DNA of 64,000 nucleotides, from NCBI GenBank assembly GCA_025890175.1, contig JANPYM010000012.1, positions 399,785 through 463,784 of the forward strand, read 5' to 3'. Shown here piece by piece: positions 23,805-36,377 of the stretch (its first letter is position 1; every line of letters begins with the position of its first letter). Made by a program: the position numbers and the translations under genes. Below the pieces are notes generated by a model. It did not search any database. It worked only from the letters and a program-made list of their open reading frames with translations, and was not told the DNA's origin. This DNA is from Ciborinia camelliae (lineage: Eukaryota > Ascomycota > Leotiomycetes > Helotiales > Sclerotiniaceae).

Positions 23805-25246
23805 ATGGCAAAGGACAGCAAGTTGTACGATCTGTTGGGTGTAAGGCTTCATACCCTCCATGTGAATCAGAGGACAATGCTTAACTCAGACATTTGGTAT
23901 AGATTGCACCAACTGCGACAGAAGCAGAACTTAAGAGAGCATACAAGGTCGGCGCTTTGAAACATCACCCAGGTGAGTCCGTCCTCGGTTCCTTTTTATA
24001 TTATCGAGACCTGAAGCTGACTGACGGTAAAACAATAGACAAGAATCAACACAATCCCGATGCAGAGGAAAAATTCAAGGAGATCTCGCGTGCATATGAA
24101 ATTCTTTCCGATCCCCAGAAGCGCCAAATCTACGACCAATATGGCGAAGAAGGATTGGAGGGTGGTGGAGGAGCAGGTGGCATGAACGCTGAAGATTTGT
24201 TCTCGCAATTCTTTGGTGGCGGTTCTGCATTTGGTGGTGGTGGATTCGGTGGTATGTTTGGTGGTGGTGGTGGTATGCAACAACGTGGTCCACCAAAGGC
24301 CCGTACCATTCATCACGTCCACAAAGTCTCGCTCGAGGACATCTACCGCGGAAAGGTCTCCAAACTCGCCCTACAAAAATCTGTCATCTGCCCTAAGTGT
24401 GATGGACGAGGTGGAAAGGAAGGTGCCGTTAAGAAGTGTGCCGGATGTGACGGCCATGGTATGAAGACAATGATGCGCCAAATGGGACCCATGATTCAAC
24501 GTTTCCAGACTGTCTGCCCCGACTGTAATGGAGAGGGTGAGATTATCCGCGAGAAGGACAAGTGCAAGGCATGCAATGGTAAAAAGACGACCGTGGAAAG
24601 AAAGGTCTTGCACGTCCATGTCGACAGAGGTGTTCGTAGCGGACACAAGATTGAGTTTAGAGGCGAGGGCGACCAGACACCAGGAGTTCAGCCAGGTGAT
24701 GTTGTTTTCGAGATTGAGCAAAAACCACACGATCGATTCCAACGCAAAGACGATGATCTTTTCTTCCACGCCGAAGTTGATCTTGCTACTGCACTTGCCG
24801 GTGGCACCGTTTTTGTCGAGCACTTGGATGAGAGATGGTTGAGCGTTGAAATTCTTCCAGGAGAAGTGATTAGCCCAGGTAAGCATTTGATTTCCATACC
24901 TTCTTTTTGACTTTGTTTAACAATCCCTACAGGAAGTGTCAAGATGATCCGTGGCCAAGGTATGCCTTCATATCGTCACCACGATCACGGAAACTTGTAT
25001 ATCCAATTTGATGTCAAATTTCCCGAGAAGAACTGGACCGCCGATCCTGCAGCGTTCGAGGCTCTCAAGACTATTCTTCCACCAGCACCAGAAGGTGTCA
25101 CACCACCTGCCGATGCGATGACCGAAGTAGCCGATCTCGAAGACGTCGACGCTAGTCAACAAGCCCGAGCGCAAGGTGCTGGTGCCATGGATGAAGATGA
25201 TGAAGATGGCCAACAAGGCGAACGTGTCCAATGTGCTTCTCAATAA
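23805..25246 (+). CDS. YDJ1: type I Hsp40 co-chaperone Ydj1/Mas5 (farnesylated)
   Basis: Model: join(23805..23840, 23903..23972, 24039..24878, 24933..25246), 419 residues. Order: J domain 1-70 with HHPDKN (residues straddling intron 2, the HPD tripeptide that stimulates Hsp70 ATPase), a Gly/Phe-rich linker about 75-110, four CxxCxGxG-type zinc repeats about 140-210 (CPKCDGRGG, CAGCDGHG, CPDCNGEG, CKACNGKK), then two substrate-binding beta domains. The last four residues are CASQ, the same CAAX box as yeast Ydj1, so farnesylation and ER/mitochondrial membrane association are expected. The first coding exon is only 12 codons. Family and orthology are clear. Confidence 0.97.
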
Positions 25247-26243
25247 TTTATAGTAGTATTGGCGTTTGGCCTGGGGGTTTTCTTCATACTTCTTTCTTCA
25301 TACAGAGATTTTTATCGACCTCTTTTGCATCTTCCGTCGGTTATATCATACATTATACTTGTTTTTCATCATCTTCAAGTGCGTTACGATCATGGCTCAT
25401 CTTAAAACCCGAGGCGAGGGGGGTTTTGACATTTGGCCATCATGGAATGCCCGAGACGTCAACATACACGAATGACAAACGAGCAATGACTGGGTTTGGT
25501 TGGAGGGATGGATAGATGGATGAAAGCTAGGAAGGAACGAAGGGAATGAAAACCTTTGGACAATCTACATGTGGATGGGTGGTGTGATTTTCCTCTTTTG
25601 CGCACATGAGAATCGTATATTAGGTATGAAATGGAAGGGAGCATATCTTTTTGTTTTCATGAGAACGGAATAAGATCAGATTGGTCAAATCCGAGGACCC
25701 CCGATTGAGATTCTCCTAATATGGCGTTTAGACAGCTGGGATAGATCGCATGTAGGAGAAAAAGCAGATTTACGAATATTTTTTGCTGGAGGTGTGTGTG
25801 CTTATACTTGTATTTGTGTACTCGTGAATGCGAGGTGATTACGTGCTATTCATGCTCAAGGTAATAGGTATATGTATGTACATGCAGATTCAAAATGCAA
25901 CGTGATTATTTCCGGAAAACGAGTGTCATTCAATTACATATTTTATTGAAACGGTGAACTGACTGACTAAACTACAGACTGGTGGGTGGTGGTGGTATCA
26001 GTGTTGTTTACAAACATCCATTCTAACAAATTCTCTCGCTTCTTGCTTTCTTTTCTCATATCCATAAAGCAGGTGCCCTCCAATCCCCAAACGTAAACAC
26101 GGTAACGCCACGCCCTTCTTATCTTAAGTATCATCTTATCTCAGGATCTCCCAGAAGAAGAAGGCCATATGCATACCGACCGGTATATGCACGGCTATCC
26201 ATCTACGATGTCCTTCCTCATTGCCTAAATGCCACCAAATCAA
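25247..26243. other. convergent 3' flank of YDJ1 and NUP159
   Basis: About 1 kb without a supportable gene. It should contain the 3' UTRs of both convergent genes. Short open frames here have no coding character. Confidence 0.5.
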
Positions 26244-29200
26244 TCAATCATCCATCATGGGTCTAACCCTAACCCCAGCGCCCTTGACCGACCTCCTAAA
26301 TTTTCCTCTCGCCTCTCTTTTCTTTCTCGCGGCCTCAGTGAGGGCCAATTTCTCTGGTATACTGTAACCGCTAATAGGCTTGCGAGGACTGGGACTACCA
26401 AATACAGAATTCGATCCACTCAACATGAAAGTCGAGCCACCTAGTCTTCTCGATGCCGATGCTGATACCGAACCCTTGAACTGACTTTCTGGTGTATAGA
26501 AGTTTCTGTTGGTGCTTGAGGTACCTGGCGTATTGACCCTCATACTTAATTTATTGGCATTTTTCTGGGGGGTTTTGAGTACTGGTGAGGATTCTCGACT
26601 TATAGTACTGAATCTCAGCTTGCGCATTTGGTTTTCGAGGACATCGATGTCACCACTTCGTTTTTCGGCCATGGTAGTCATCTTAGTGATTGTACGCATG
26701 ATAGCTTCGACAGTAGGAGCTGCAGTTTTTGAATTGCCATTTGAGCTTTGCGAAACAATTTTGGCGCGGAGGACAGTGAGACCCTCTTCAGCTTCTGAGA
26801 GTAATTTCTGAAACTTCAAGTAATCTCGGCGGAGATCATGCTGCTGGGCGGCTTGCTCAGCATTGAGCGGTTGTGCTCGAGCTATCGCAATTTGGTCCGG
26901 ATGTGTATGTGACTGAACCGTTCTTTTAAATTCTTCAAATTTTTGTCTTAGTTTGACAGTTTCCTTCTCAAGGGTTTCGCAAGTCTTGATTTTTTCGTCC
27001 ACATCTTGAATTCTACCCATTTCGAGTTCGCGTGCTAGCTCCTTTTCTACGATGTAGGAAAGTGCCTCTATCTCATCCAGGCACCAAGTCTCATCATCTT
27101 CGAGATCTTTTCTGTCCCTGTCTTCTTTGTATTGCTCAGTGTGCCCCTTAATGAAGGACTTCAAGGCCTTTGCATTGACACCAAGAGTATCAATCATAGA
27201 GTTTATATCACGGTACAAAATCTCCACCTGAGCCGGAATGCTATTGCCCGAATTAGCTGATTTAACGTCCGAATAAGCAACAAATTCGTCGAGTGTTCTC
27301 GTGGCTTCAATATCTGCTGCGAGATATCTCTGCATCATATCATCTTCATCGTCGACGAGAGATCTAGTCTCCTCCGCTTCTTTTCTTGCTCTAGCCTCGA
27401 GACGACGTCGCTCCTGTGCCCTTTCTTGTTCAACAGATGTTACAAAAGTGCTTTGCGTAGGTGCAGTTGTTCTTCCCGGTAGTTTTTGCGCATTTAATAG
27501 TTGCGATGCAATTCCTGGAGCACTAACAGACCTCGACGGATCGGGACGCATCATTCTAGGCGGAATAGCCGTTCTTACGGGACTGGGTGATCGAGGCGAT
27601 GGAGGAATTAGGGGGGCCGTTGGCGGTGGAAGTTTAGGCGCAGTACTGATCTCCCCGAAAAGTCCCTTCGATTGTCCAAATGAAGACGGCTTCTGCACTT
27701 TAGTGAAGGGACTGTCGTCTGCTTTGGCTTTCTGATTCCCACCGAAAGAACTCTGAGGAATTAAACCGAGGTCTTCCCCGCTTCCCTCTTCACTCGGTTC
27801 TTTGCTCTGGTCGTCATATTCATCCTCTGTAAGGAAGTCAGAATCATCGCCTTCGTCATCCGGGCCTCCAGGAATATCATCTTTTGGAGAATCAGGTGGG
27901 GGTGTTTGATCCTCCGTTTGGGCGTCTTTCTTGGTTATGGGCGGTATTTGAGTTTGAGGTTTAGGCTTAGGTGCGAAGTCCGGAGGTAATGGAGCATCAT
28001 TTTCAGAAGCTGAAGTTTCGCCAGCAGCATAGCTAGACTTGCTTGTTGGATCTGGGGGCAAGGGAGCTTCGGGCATTCTATCACTTGGCTCCTTTTTTAT
28101 CTGTAATGGGGGCGAAAAAGGAGCTGGGGCTGGTTTGGCAGGTGTAGCTGCCGCAAAAGGATTCGGGGCAGGTTTAGCCGCTGCCGCAAAAGGATTCGGA
28201 GCCGACTTCGTTTCGGTGCTTCCGAAGGGGTTTGGTTTCGAGAAGCTACTGGAACCAGAGGCCGCGCCAAAAAGTCCACCGCTGGTAGCGGGCGCTACGG
28301 TATTAAAGAATGAAGACGTTGCCGGGGCAGGAGTTGAACCGAGAGTTGCGGATTGAGGCTTCGCCGGTTCCTCAACTTCCTGAGAATCTTCGGCATCCAT
28401 ATCTGTTTCTTTTGAAACAGGTTCTTGGACAGTCGGAGCCTTCTCTGCTTCCTTCAGAGCGTTCCCGAAGGCTCCACCTCCAAAGAACGAACTCTTTGTT
28501 GCAGTCGTATTATCTGGCTCGCTTTCTTTAGAAGTATCCGCCTTAAAGGTGGAACCAATGACAAATTTATCTCCCCCGAAAAGACCCGAAGAAGGCTTTT
28601 GCTCAGATTTATTGACAGTTCCGAAGAGACTGCCAGGCTGAGCAATATTACCAGTATTGGTAGAACCGAATAACCCGGCACTCGTATTTGTAGCATTGTT
28701 ATTGGACCCAAATACGCCACCCCCTGTAGCGGGCAGCGGGGCAGGTTTGGAACCAAATATGCTCCCGCCTGTGGTCGGAGCAGCTGCAGCTGCAAAACCA
28801 CCTTGATTTGCAAAAGTGGCAAATCCTCCAGACGCCTGGGGTTTATTCCCAGTAGAAGCACTTGAGCCGAAGACAGGCTGAGATGCACCTAAAGCGCTCG
28901 ACTGACCAAAAGCTGTGCCTGTACTAGCCGTAGCAGTGGTTGCAGAGCCCCATACTGATTGCCGCCCTGGCAAACCTGATTGTCCGAATGCTGGAGCCGA
29001 TGGTGTACCGAAGGCTGGCGCGCCAAAAGCTGGCGCCGCTTGTGCTGCAGGAGCGGCCATTGATGGGGAACCAAAACTTGAAGTTCCAAAAGCTTGACCA
29101 CCCTGAGCACCCCATGCCGATTGTGTCTTACCAATAGCAGCGGGCGATCCAAAAGTGCCCGCCCCAGAAAGGGCCGCTGGTTTCGCACCAAAAGCCGAAT

Positions 29201-30788
29201 TCGCAGGAGCTTGACTTCCGAACGGTTGGATTGAAGTACTACTAAAAGCAGGTGCAGTAGTGGTAGCTTGCTGCTGGGGTGCCATCCCCTCGGCAGCAAC
29301 GAGACCTGGATATATGGTTTTCTGTCGAACTGAGTCGTTATAAATGATCCACCATGAAGCCAAGACACCTTCGTTATTCAGAACCATAAGAGCAGGTACG
29401 GGGTGGGGTGACTCGTCGATCTCTTCGTCCCCGGGAATGGGTTTCCAGACCTTAGTAGTGCTTGATAGATCAAGCGCAAAACCAATGGGAGATGTATCCC
29501 CAAAACCTCCGTTCGATGTTGCAGGAAGCTGAGCTCTAAAAGAATCGTCGGCCATTTCAGTCATCGTAAATACCCCCGTTATTCTATCTGAAGGCTTATC
29601 AGTTGCTAGTGCTACACTCGAGCGAGTGAAGAGGTTGATGTCTGTGGATGCTGTAGATCCTACGACGAGCAAATCCTGTATACTTGGGGGAAAATCTTTC
29701 AGACGAAGCAGGAAATGATGCGGTGGTGAACGATTGAGGCCATAGGGTGGAGCAGGATCAAAGAGTTTCTGAAACATAAAACTCGCAGGCTGTTGCCTCG
29801 TAGCCAGATGGAAACTGGACTCTGGAGCAGTGCCAGGATCGAAGTTTGATGGAGTATGAACAAGCAAGAAAACGTTATTTTCAAGCCAAGTGATAGATGA
29901 TACTTCTGCATATTAGTTTGTTTCTGTGATGTGAGATGATCGATAAGACTTACCATGATCGCCGTCATTTAAGCCAGGAGGCTTTGGGATTTCTGCTTTG
30001 ATTTCGCCTTCTGGTGTCATCTGAACAGCACTACCATCGCCCAGCCCAGCAACCAGTTGTTTTCCTTTAGTGGACCATGATACACAGCTGACACCACTTC
30101 TGAGAATTTGACCATTGGGACCTGACTTGAAAGCGCGGTCCTTAAGATTTGCCATCATCAGGTTTCCATCCGAAGTCACAACTGCAAGAAGCTCGCCTTT
30201 ATCCCTAGTAGGATTTGGCACAAGAGCCCTCAAAGATTCGCCATTTGTAGGTACTTCGAAGGCTGTTTGGGTAGATCCGTTAAGTAGGGCGTCAACTTCG
30301 TAAACTGCCAGTCCGCCACCCGATTCTGCAGATAGAACCAGATAAGTATCATCCGCCGAAAATGCAAGCTGCGACACCCTCATGGGCATAGGAATTCTAA
30401 GTTCAGGCTGGAAAGTTTTGAAGTTTCCACTACCAGGTCCCTCAAATGCCTTCCGCACAGATTCAGTTCTTGCAACAACTATAGCATCTGGACCGGCAGC
30501 TGCAAGCAATCCACGACGGGAGGATATGCTCATCAGCGAAGATGTTGGAGGAGGAGGATTGTCTGTCGGCCATGTTGAAGGAAGTAACTGCAACTTAGAT
30601 TCGCCTGCAAGAGCTTGAAAGTGAAGCGCCTATATTTTATTAGCCACCACAATGATCATGTCGATATGCTGGAATAATATATATACCGTTGTTTGTATAT
30701 CCTCGAGCTCTGGGCCTAATTGCGCACTGGGGCCTGGTGCACCACCAGTAGAGCCACCACTTCCTGGGTTACCAAAGCTGAATGCCAT
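26244..30788 (-). CDS. NUP159: nucleoporin Nup159 (FG repeats, beta-propeller)
   Basis: Model: complement(join(26244..29905, 29954..30629, 30687..30788)), 1479 residues. Residues 1 to about 450 read as a WD-like beta-propeller (LAFSADDTYLVLSAES, SCVSWSTKGKQLVAGLGDG), as in the Nup159/Nup214 domain that binds the mRNA-export helicase Dbp5. Residues about 466-850 are an FG-rich domain with GxFGS, AFG and LFG repeats in a Ser/Thr/Ala/Gln-rich background. Residues about 850-1080 are Pro/Ser/acidic and disordered. A coiled coil lies near 1130-1360, where the family assembles with Nup82 and Nsp1. It sits on the cytoplasmic face of the nuclear pore. N-terminal exon 1 (MAFSFGNPGSGG) is Gly/Ser-rich. 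The family call rests on this layout. Confidence 0.9.
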
Positions 30789-31322
30789 AATCTCCAAAGA
30801 TGCCCTGGAATTCTAAGCGGATTGGCAATTCATTACAGAGCTCGGCGCATGGAGTTAAGTATAGCGAATAGTTCTGAAAGAACAAAGAAAGAGGCAGAAG
30901 TAAATCCAGATCGATAGCGGAATAATGGGGACAATTAATTCGTGAAGCTTTATCGAGTATCGAGTATCGAAGGATCGAAATTCTGTGCGGTGGTAGGTAA
31001 TGGAGAGAAATTAAAAGTCAAACGGTTCTAGAATCATCAAAATAATAATAAACCTTCGATTCACTATGCTCGCGTTTTTGTAGGTCACGTGTCAAATCGC
31101 GAAAGCACAAGCTCAAAGCTCAAGCTCCAGGCGCCCAAGATCCTCGTCAGCGACAGCAACCTGGGATTCGCAACATCCCGTTTGAATCTTTTAGCAAAAC
31201 AAAACAATCATTTCAATACATTTACGAATTTCTCCAGTTTCCTTCTGAACTTTACTTTGATCCCGTTCATTTAATACCCAAATTTCACTTAAAATCCCGC
31301 TCCTTGAGCTTTGTTCGATACA
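30789..31322. promoter_or_regulatory. divergent upstream region of NUP159 and PUP1
   Basis: 534 bp separate the two starts. I looked for the yeast proteasome element GGTGGCAAA and did not find it. A CACGTG E-box lies near 31085 (GGTCACGTGTC). Confidence 0.45.
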
Positions 31323-32300
31323 ATGCCTGGTTTCGATTTCTCCAATCACACTCGTAATGCTGCATTGCACGCCAGAGGTGTTCCATTACCAAAAGCTACG
31401 AGCACAGGAACTACGATTGTGGGATGTATATTTGAAGGGGGTGTAGTGGTGAGTTATATTTATCATTATGCTCTTTCAAAGCAAATTAAATAGCTCTCTA
31501 TTTCGTTTCGAATTTCGTTATGAACCATCATGCTAATCAAACCCTACCCAGATCGCAGCAGATACCAGAGCTACCAGCGGTCCTATAGTAGCAGATAAGG
31601 TACGATCAATATAATATGTCGACGTTGATGCAATACTCATTGCCATTAGAACTGCGAGAAACTCCATTATATCGCTCCTCAAATCTGGTGTGCCGGTGCA
31701 GGTACAGCTGCTGATACCGAATTTACAACCGCCCTTATATCTTCACAACTCGAGCTCCACTCTTTATCGACAGGCCGCAAGCCTCGGGTCGTTACCTGCA
31801 TGACCATGCTCAAACAACATTTGTTCAGATACCAAGGGCACATCGGAGCATATCTTGTAGTGGCAGGTGTTGACCCTACCGGTGTTGGGTTGTTCACAGT
31901 ACATGCGCACGGAAGTACGGATAAGTTGCCATATGTTACCATGGGAAGTGGTTCGCTTGCTGCGATGTCTGTGTTTGAGACGCAATGGAAATCTAAGATG
32001 ACGGAGGATGAGGCTGTTGAGTTAGCATCAAATGCTATTCAAGCTGGTATCTTCAACGATTTGGGTTCTGGATCGAATGTAGATGTGGCAATTATCACTA
32101 AGGATAAGACCACATTGAAGAGAGGTTTCGTTAAGCCAAACGAGAGAAGTAAGAAGCAGAAGAGTTATGTCTTCAAGAGAGGAACTACGGCAGTTCTCAA
32201 CGAAAAGATCATTACGAGGGAGGAGATTAGCAAATATGTCACAGTGCATGAACTTGAAGGTGAAGCTGCGCTAGGGGAGAAAATGGACATCGATGCTTGA
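31323..32300 (+). CDS. PUP1: 20S proteasome subunit beta2 (trypsin-like)
   Basis: Model: join(31323..31448, 31552..31599, 31650..32300), 274 residues. The propeptide is residues 1-29; cleavage at TSTG|TTIVG exposes Thr30 as the N-terminal nucleophile. The expected Asp in [10 protein letters not shown] and the Lys in [10 protein letters not shown] follow, both rebuilt by splicing through a 48-nt middle exon. [12 protein letters not shown] and [10 protein letters not shown] are typical of beta2/beta7 (PSMB7). The C-terminal tail wraps around beta3 in known structures. The residues that define beta2 give trypsin-like specificity. Confidence 0.96.
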
Positions 32301-32768
32301 GGGTTGAAGGTTGTCTAGGACGGGGTCTCTACTTGTATCAAAAGACTAAATTCAAGGAAGGGCGCACCATAAATATCATGTAGCTTGAGGAAAATGCGTT
32401 CACGTTTCTAATTAAAGATATGATGGTAGCAAAGGCTACATCATTTCAAACCGATTTTTGATATCTCGATATTGCCAATTGTGATCAAGGTGAGAATGTG
32501 CATATATACCTATAGGTAGGTAGTATTCCTAGTGGATAGATAGGTCGAATGAAGAGGAGCGTAGCCGCTACCCTGCTAGCGCTTACATGCCCCAAATCTC
32601 TCTCTACGTCCGTAAAATTAATCAAACTCGAATTTGTTTCCCAAGACGAGGTCAACAAGTGGAAACGGCCCTTCGAATACTACTACTGGTTGATTTAAGG
32701 GAGGGGTAAACAGCTAGGGATTTGTGGTCTGGGCCCCGGGTAAATCTCCGAGTCACGACTCCGAAATC
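32301..32768. other. intergenic, PUP1 3' end to Zn2Cys6 gene
   Basis: 468 bp with no gene. It contains a TATTCCTA and GAGCGTAGCCGC (32557-32568) motif pair that recurs at 50221-50243 (see findings), and GTAGGTAGGTAG-type repeats near 32515. Confidence 0.5.
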
Positions 32769-35686
32769 ATGGATTACTTCAATAACACGAGCATTCCCAA
32801 CTACTTTAACTATCCCAACCCATCTAATCAACAAGGGCAGGGCCTCGACTCGACAGCTCATACACCTCCATCTATTCCCTCACCTCCCCACAATCAGGCT
32901 GGCTCTGCATCACCAGCAGCCCCAGCAACTCCCAATAATACAGGTTCATCGGCGGGATCAGCACCAATTCCACGCATCCGAAGAAGGAATCGTATGATTA
33001 CATCATGTCTTGAATGTCGACGACGGAAACTCAAATGTAATAAATCGCAGCCATGCAGTAACTGCCTCAAATTCACTCGAGATTGTGTGTTTCTTGCACC
33101 GACACTTGATCAGGCAAGTCAACTCAAACTTACCGAGATTAAGGAGAAAGTTGGCTCTCTGGAACGACTCCTAGAACGTGATATAGCAAAACATTCAAAT
33201 TCACCCAACTCTTCGGCTCAGCGTGTGGCGTTGCCTGATGATGCAGATGATGATTTACCTCCAAACGAGGATGAAAAGGTACAATACGTTGATATCTAGT
33301 TGATATACTACTTCATGTCCATTAACTAATCCCCAGCAGGATCTCGAACCCTCGCCACTTGCATCAGTTGATGCTGCTTATGAGGTTGACGGAGATGATG
33401 ACGATCTTCTTGATCTCGGAATTCGGCTGGGTAAAATGAGGATTACGGAACGAATTGGTGGATTTTTCCGACCCAAGATCAGTCAAGAGGTAATATTCTG
33501 TGATGATTTGACATTCTCTATCCTAGAAAACATTATCACTTGCCATGCCTCTACTCAAGTAACAGATGACTTGCAAGTGTTCTTTGGTAACAATCCTTTC
33601 CCCTGCTGCCTTTTTATTGTCTATCCCATGAGAACTAGACTATGTTGGAGTAAACGAAGACCCCAAAAAGTTGATGAACTCAGTAGCTACCATTTTATTG
33701 CTCTTCTCTATCGAGACGCTCTTCAGGATTATTTCAATTGCATTCAAATATCGCTTCTGACTAGAATTTGATTGAAGACCTAGCTAACATTATCTATAGC
33801 TTGAATATGCAATCAAAGATCCATATACTGCGGGACAACCGAGTGTCCCCATTGGCTTTCAAACATTTCCACCGACCCAGGAATGGTTGAAGCCTGGGCC
33901 AGCTTACATTGCTCCCTCTTCAGGTTTCTTTTTCGGGCAGTCGGGGCAAATGGCTTCTCTTATAGACTTTCTTCCATCTCGACTTGCTGCTGATAGGCTC
34001 GTTAAACAATTCTTTACTGCTGTCCATCCCATCACTCAAATCTTGCATCGACCATCATTTGAAAAAGAATACGACACTTTTTGGGACGAAGTCTCATTAG
34101 GCATCGAACCTCCCAATTCTGTACAGTCTATGGTATTTGCGGTAATGTTTGCTGGCGTTGTTAGCATGAATCCTTCGGATATTATTCGTGACTTCGGCGT
34201 GGCAAAAGCCAGTTTGATTGATAATTTCAGACTCGGAACAGAAACAGCACTGGGGAGAGCTAATTTCCTACGAACGACTAAAATTGAAACGCTTCAAGCT
34301 TTTGTTTTATACTTAGTGCGTCCATCTTTTCCTATAGCTATGTGATCCAACATACTAATGAAGCTTCAAAGATTCCTCTTTGTCGAGCAGAGGTCTCTAG
34401 AGCCCATTCCGTGCTTGTTGGAGCGGCAATTCGTATGGCTGAATGCATGGGTCTCCATCGCGATGGGGAGAATTATGGTCTCTCGCCATTAGAGACCCAT
34501 GTACGTCGCCTTATCTGGCATCAACTATGTTTCCTCGATATCAGAACCTGTGAAGCTCAGGGGCCACGTCCGACTATTCGTCGAGACGATTTTGATACAA
34601 AGTTGCCACTAAATGTGGACGATATTGACCTGCATGCTGCCGGAAAACCTCCACAAACTGCGGATCGTTGGACAGATGCCACCTTCTCAATTATAAGATT
34701 CGAGATGAATGAAATGGTTAGAATAATTTGGGTGGACAGACCTCGAATCCAGATGCGAAAAACCAGTCTCACGGCTGTTCTTACCAAGATAGAGACATTT
34801 CGACAAAACATGACCAAGTATGACAAGCTTATGGATGATCGGGTGCCTATTCAAAAGTATGCCAAGCTTGTTAAATACCTCCTGCTTTCTAGGATGCATG
34901 TTATGCTACTTCATAGCTATCATAATTCTACTTACCACCGTATGCCCGACCGTTTGCGGAATATACTGATAACATCCGGCCTCCAATCTCTGGATAGTGC
35001 AATAGCTTTGGAGACATTACCAGAGGTTCAAAACTGGGAATGGTATGGAGGGGCATTCCAACAATATCATACAGCCTTTCTCCTTCTCATGGAAGTATAT
35101 GTTCATCCTCAGAGAAAGGAAGCGGATCAAATTTGGTCTTGCATCGACTATGTTTTCGAGTGTGACCCTTTCCAGCCGCGACTTGCTAAGGCAAGGAAGA
35201 TTCTTTCTGAATTGCAACAGAAGACGGCGATATATCAAAGTATGAGAGGTATGCGCGCACCGATGACTATGAACAAACATGTTGCCCATGCCCAGCGACC
35301 CCCTAAGCCAGAAGAGGGTCGCGCAACAGGTCTAGTATCGAATCCTGAATCATCTTCACTCGGGAAGATGCCATTGTCGGACTCGGATGCTATACTCGCT
35401 CGTGTCCCCAATAGCGAATCTCTCGAGAGGAATCCAGGGGGACGAACTAGTGAGGCGAGCAGTCCGGCAAGTGCAATGGAACAGCAGATGAATTCTCAGT
35501 CACCAAGTGTTAACGATGATATTATGGCCGACATAGATTGGGTATGTGTATCTCCCTATCTATAATGCGTGGGCTTTTCTGCTAATTCGAACATAGGATG
35601 CATTCGATGCATTATTTCCACCAGATCAACCATCAGAGCTCGATCCCTTGAATTTCTCTTTCCCAAGTACAGGTATTGGGTTGTAG
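32769..35686 (+). CDS. Zn2Cys6 fungal transcription factor
   Basis: Model: join(32769..33278, 33337..33489, 33800..34315, 34372..35541, 35597..35686), 812 residues. The binuclear zinc cluster at about 80-107 has spacing C-x2-C-x6-C-x5-C-x2-C-x6-C (SCLECRRRKLKC then CSNCLKFTRDC), followed by a short coiled coil about 115-140. A fungal_trans regulatory domain spans roughly 270-600 with IAPSSGFFFG, VHPITQILHRPSFEKEY, RAHSVLVGAAIRMAECMGLHRDG and RRLIWHQLCFLD. Intron 2 is unusually long (310 nt) and frame-open for most of its length, so its borders are the least certain part. Intron 1 has tandem acceptors CAGCAG. The C-terminal 100 residues are Ser/Asp-rich, possibly activating. Target genes cannot be inferred. 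Confidence 0.88.
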
Positions 35687-36377
35687 ATTTGGTATGACTT
35701 ACGGTCATCTTGATTCTCTCTTCATTGGCTACATTTTGTCCTCTCTGAAGACTACATTATATCCATCATTTGGTATATTATTTGAGTGCAATTCTTACTC
35801 ATTGAGTGCGTTAAATAGCTAACAGTAGCGTTCTTTTCCCGCATAAGGATGGATGAATGAAACAGCGCCTATGTCATAATATTACCTAGTAATAAAACTA
35901 TTATCAGTTGTCTTTTCTGGCTGCTTTGATAATTTGTCTTGACAACTTACATTAAATTGCATTACAGATACAGTACGAGTAAAGTCCATTGCAGATGCTC
36001 CAGTCCAGCCACAAAGAGGCGGGAACTACCCCGCGTCCTGGCCGGCCAACAACAGGCCAACAACACACGTTACTTAACCTTACACAACCCCAGCAATCTT
36101 GAGCGAACCGACGCATTCGCCATATCTGTATAAGAATCACGCAATTGACCACACAGAGTAGATCTACAAATGAAATCGAACTTAACATGCCGTCATTATA
36201 TTAAAGGATGGAGTGACATGCGCAATATTCAATACGACGTAAAATAAATAAATATATAAGTAAATAACCTTACCCCCTCTCCTTCATCATTCCTCCTCTT
36301 CCACATCAATTCCTCATTTGTTACTTTTTGAATACCTTCACTTATTTCATTGCATTTATCCACTTGAGACTGCAGAA
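35687..36377. other. intergenic, upstream of TauD-like gene
   Basis: 691 bp, AT-rich, no supportable gene. A GGCCGGCCAAC...GGCCAAC patch near 36040-36062 is GC-rich against its background. The last 150 bp presumably include the dioxygenase promoter. Confidence 0.5.
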
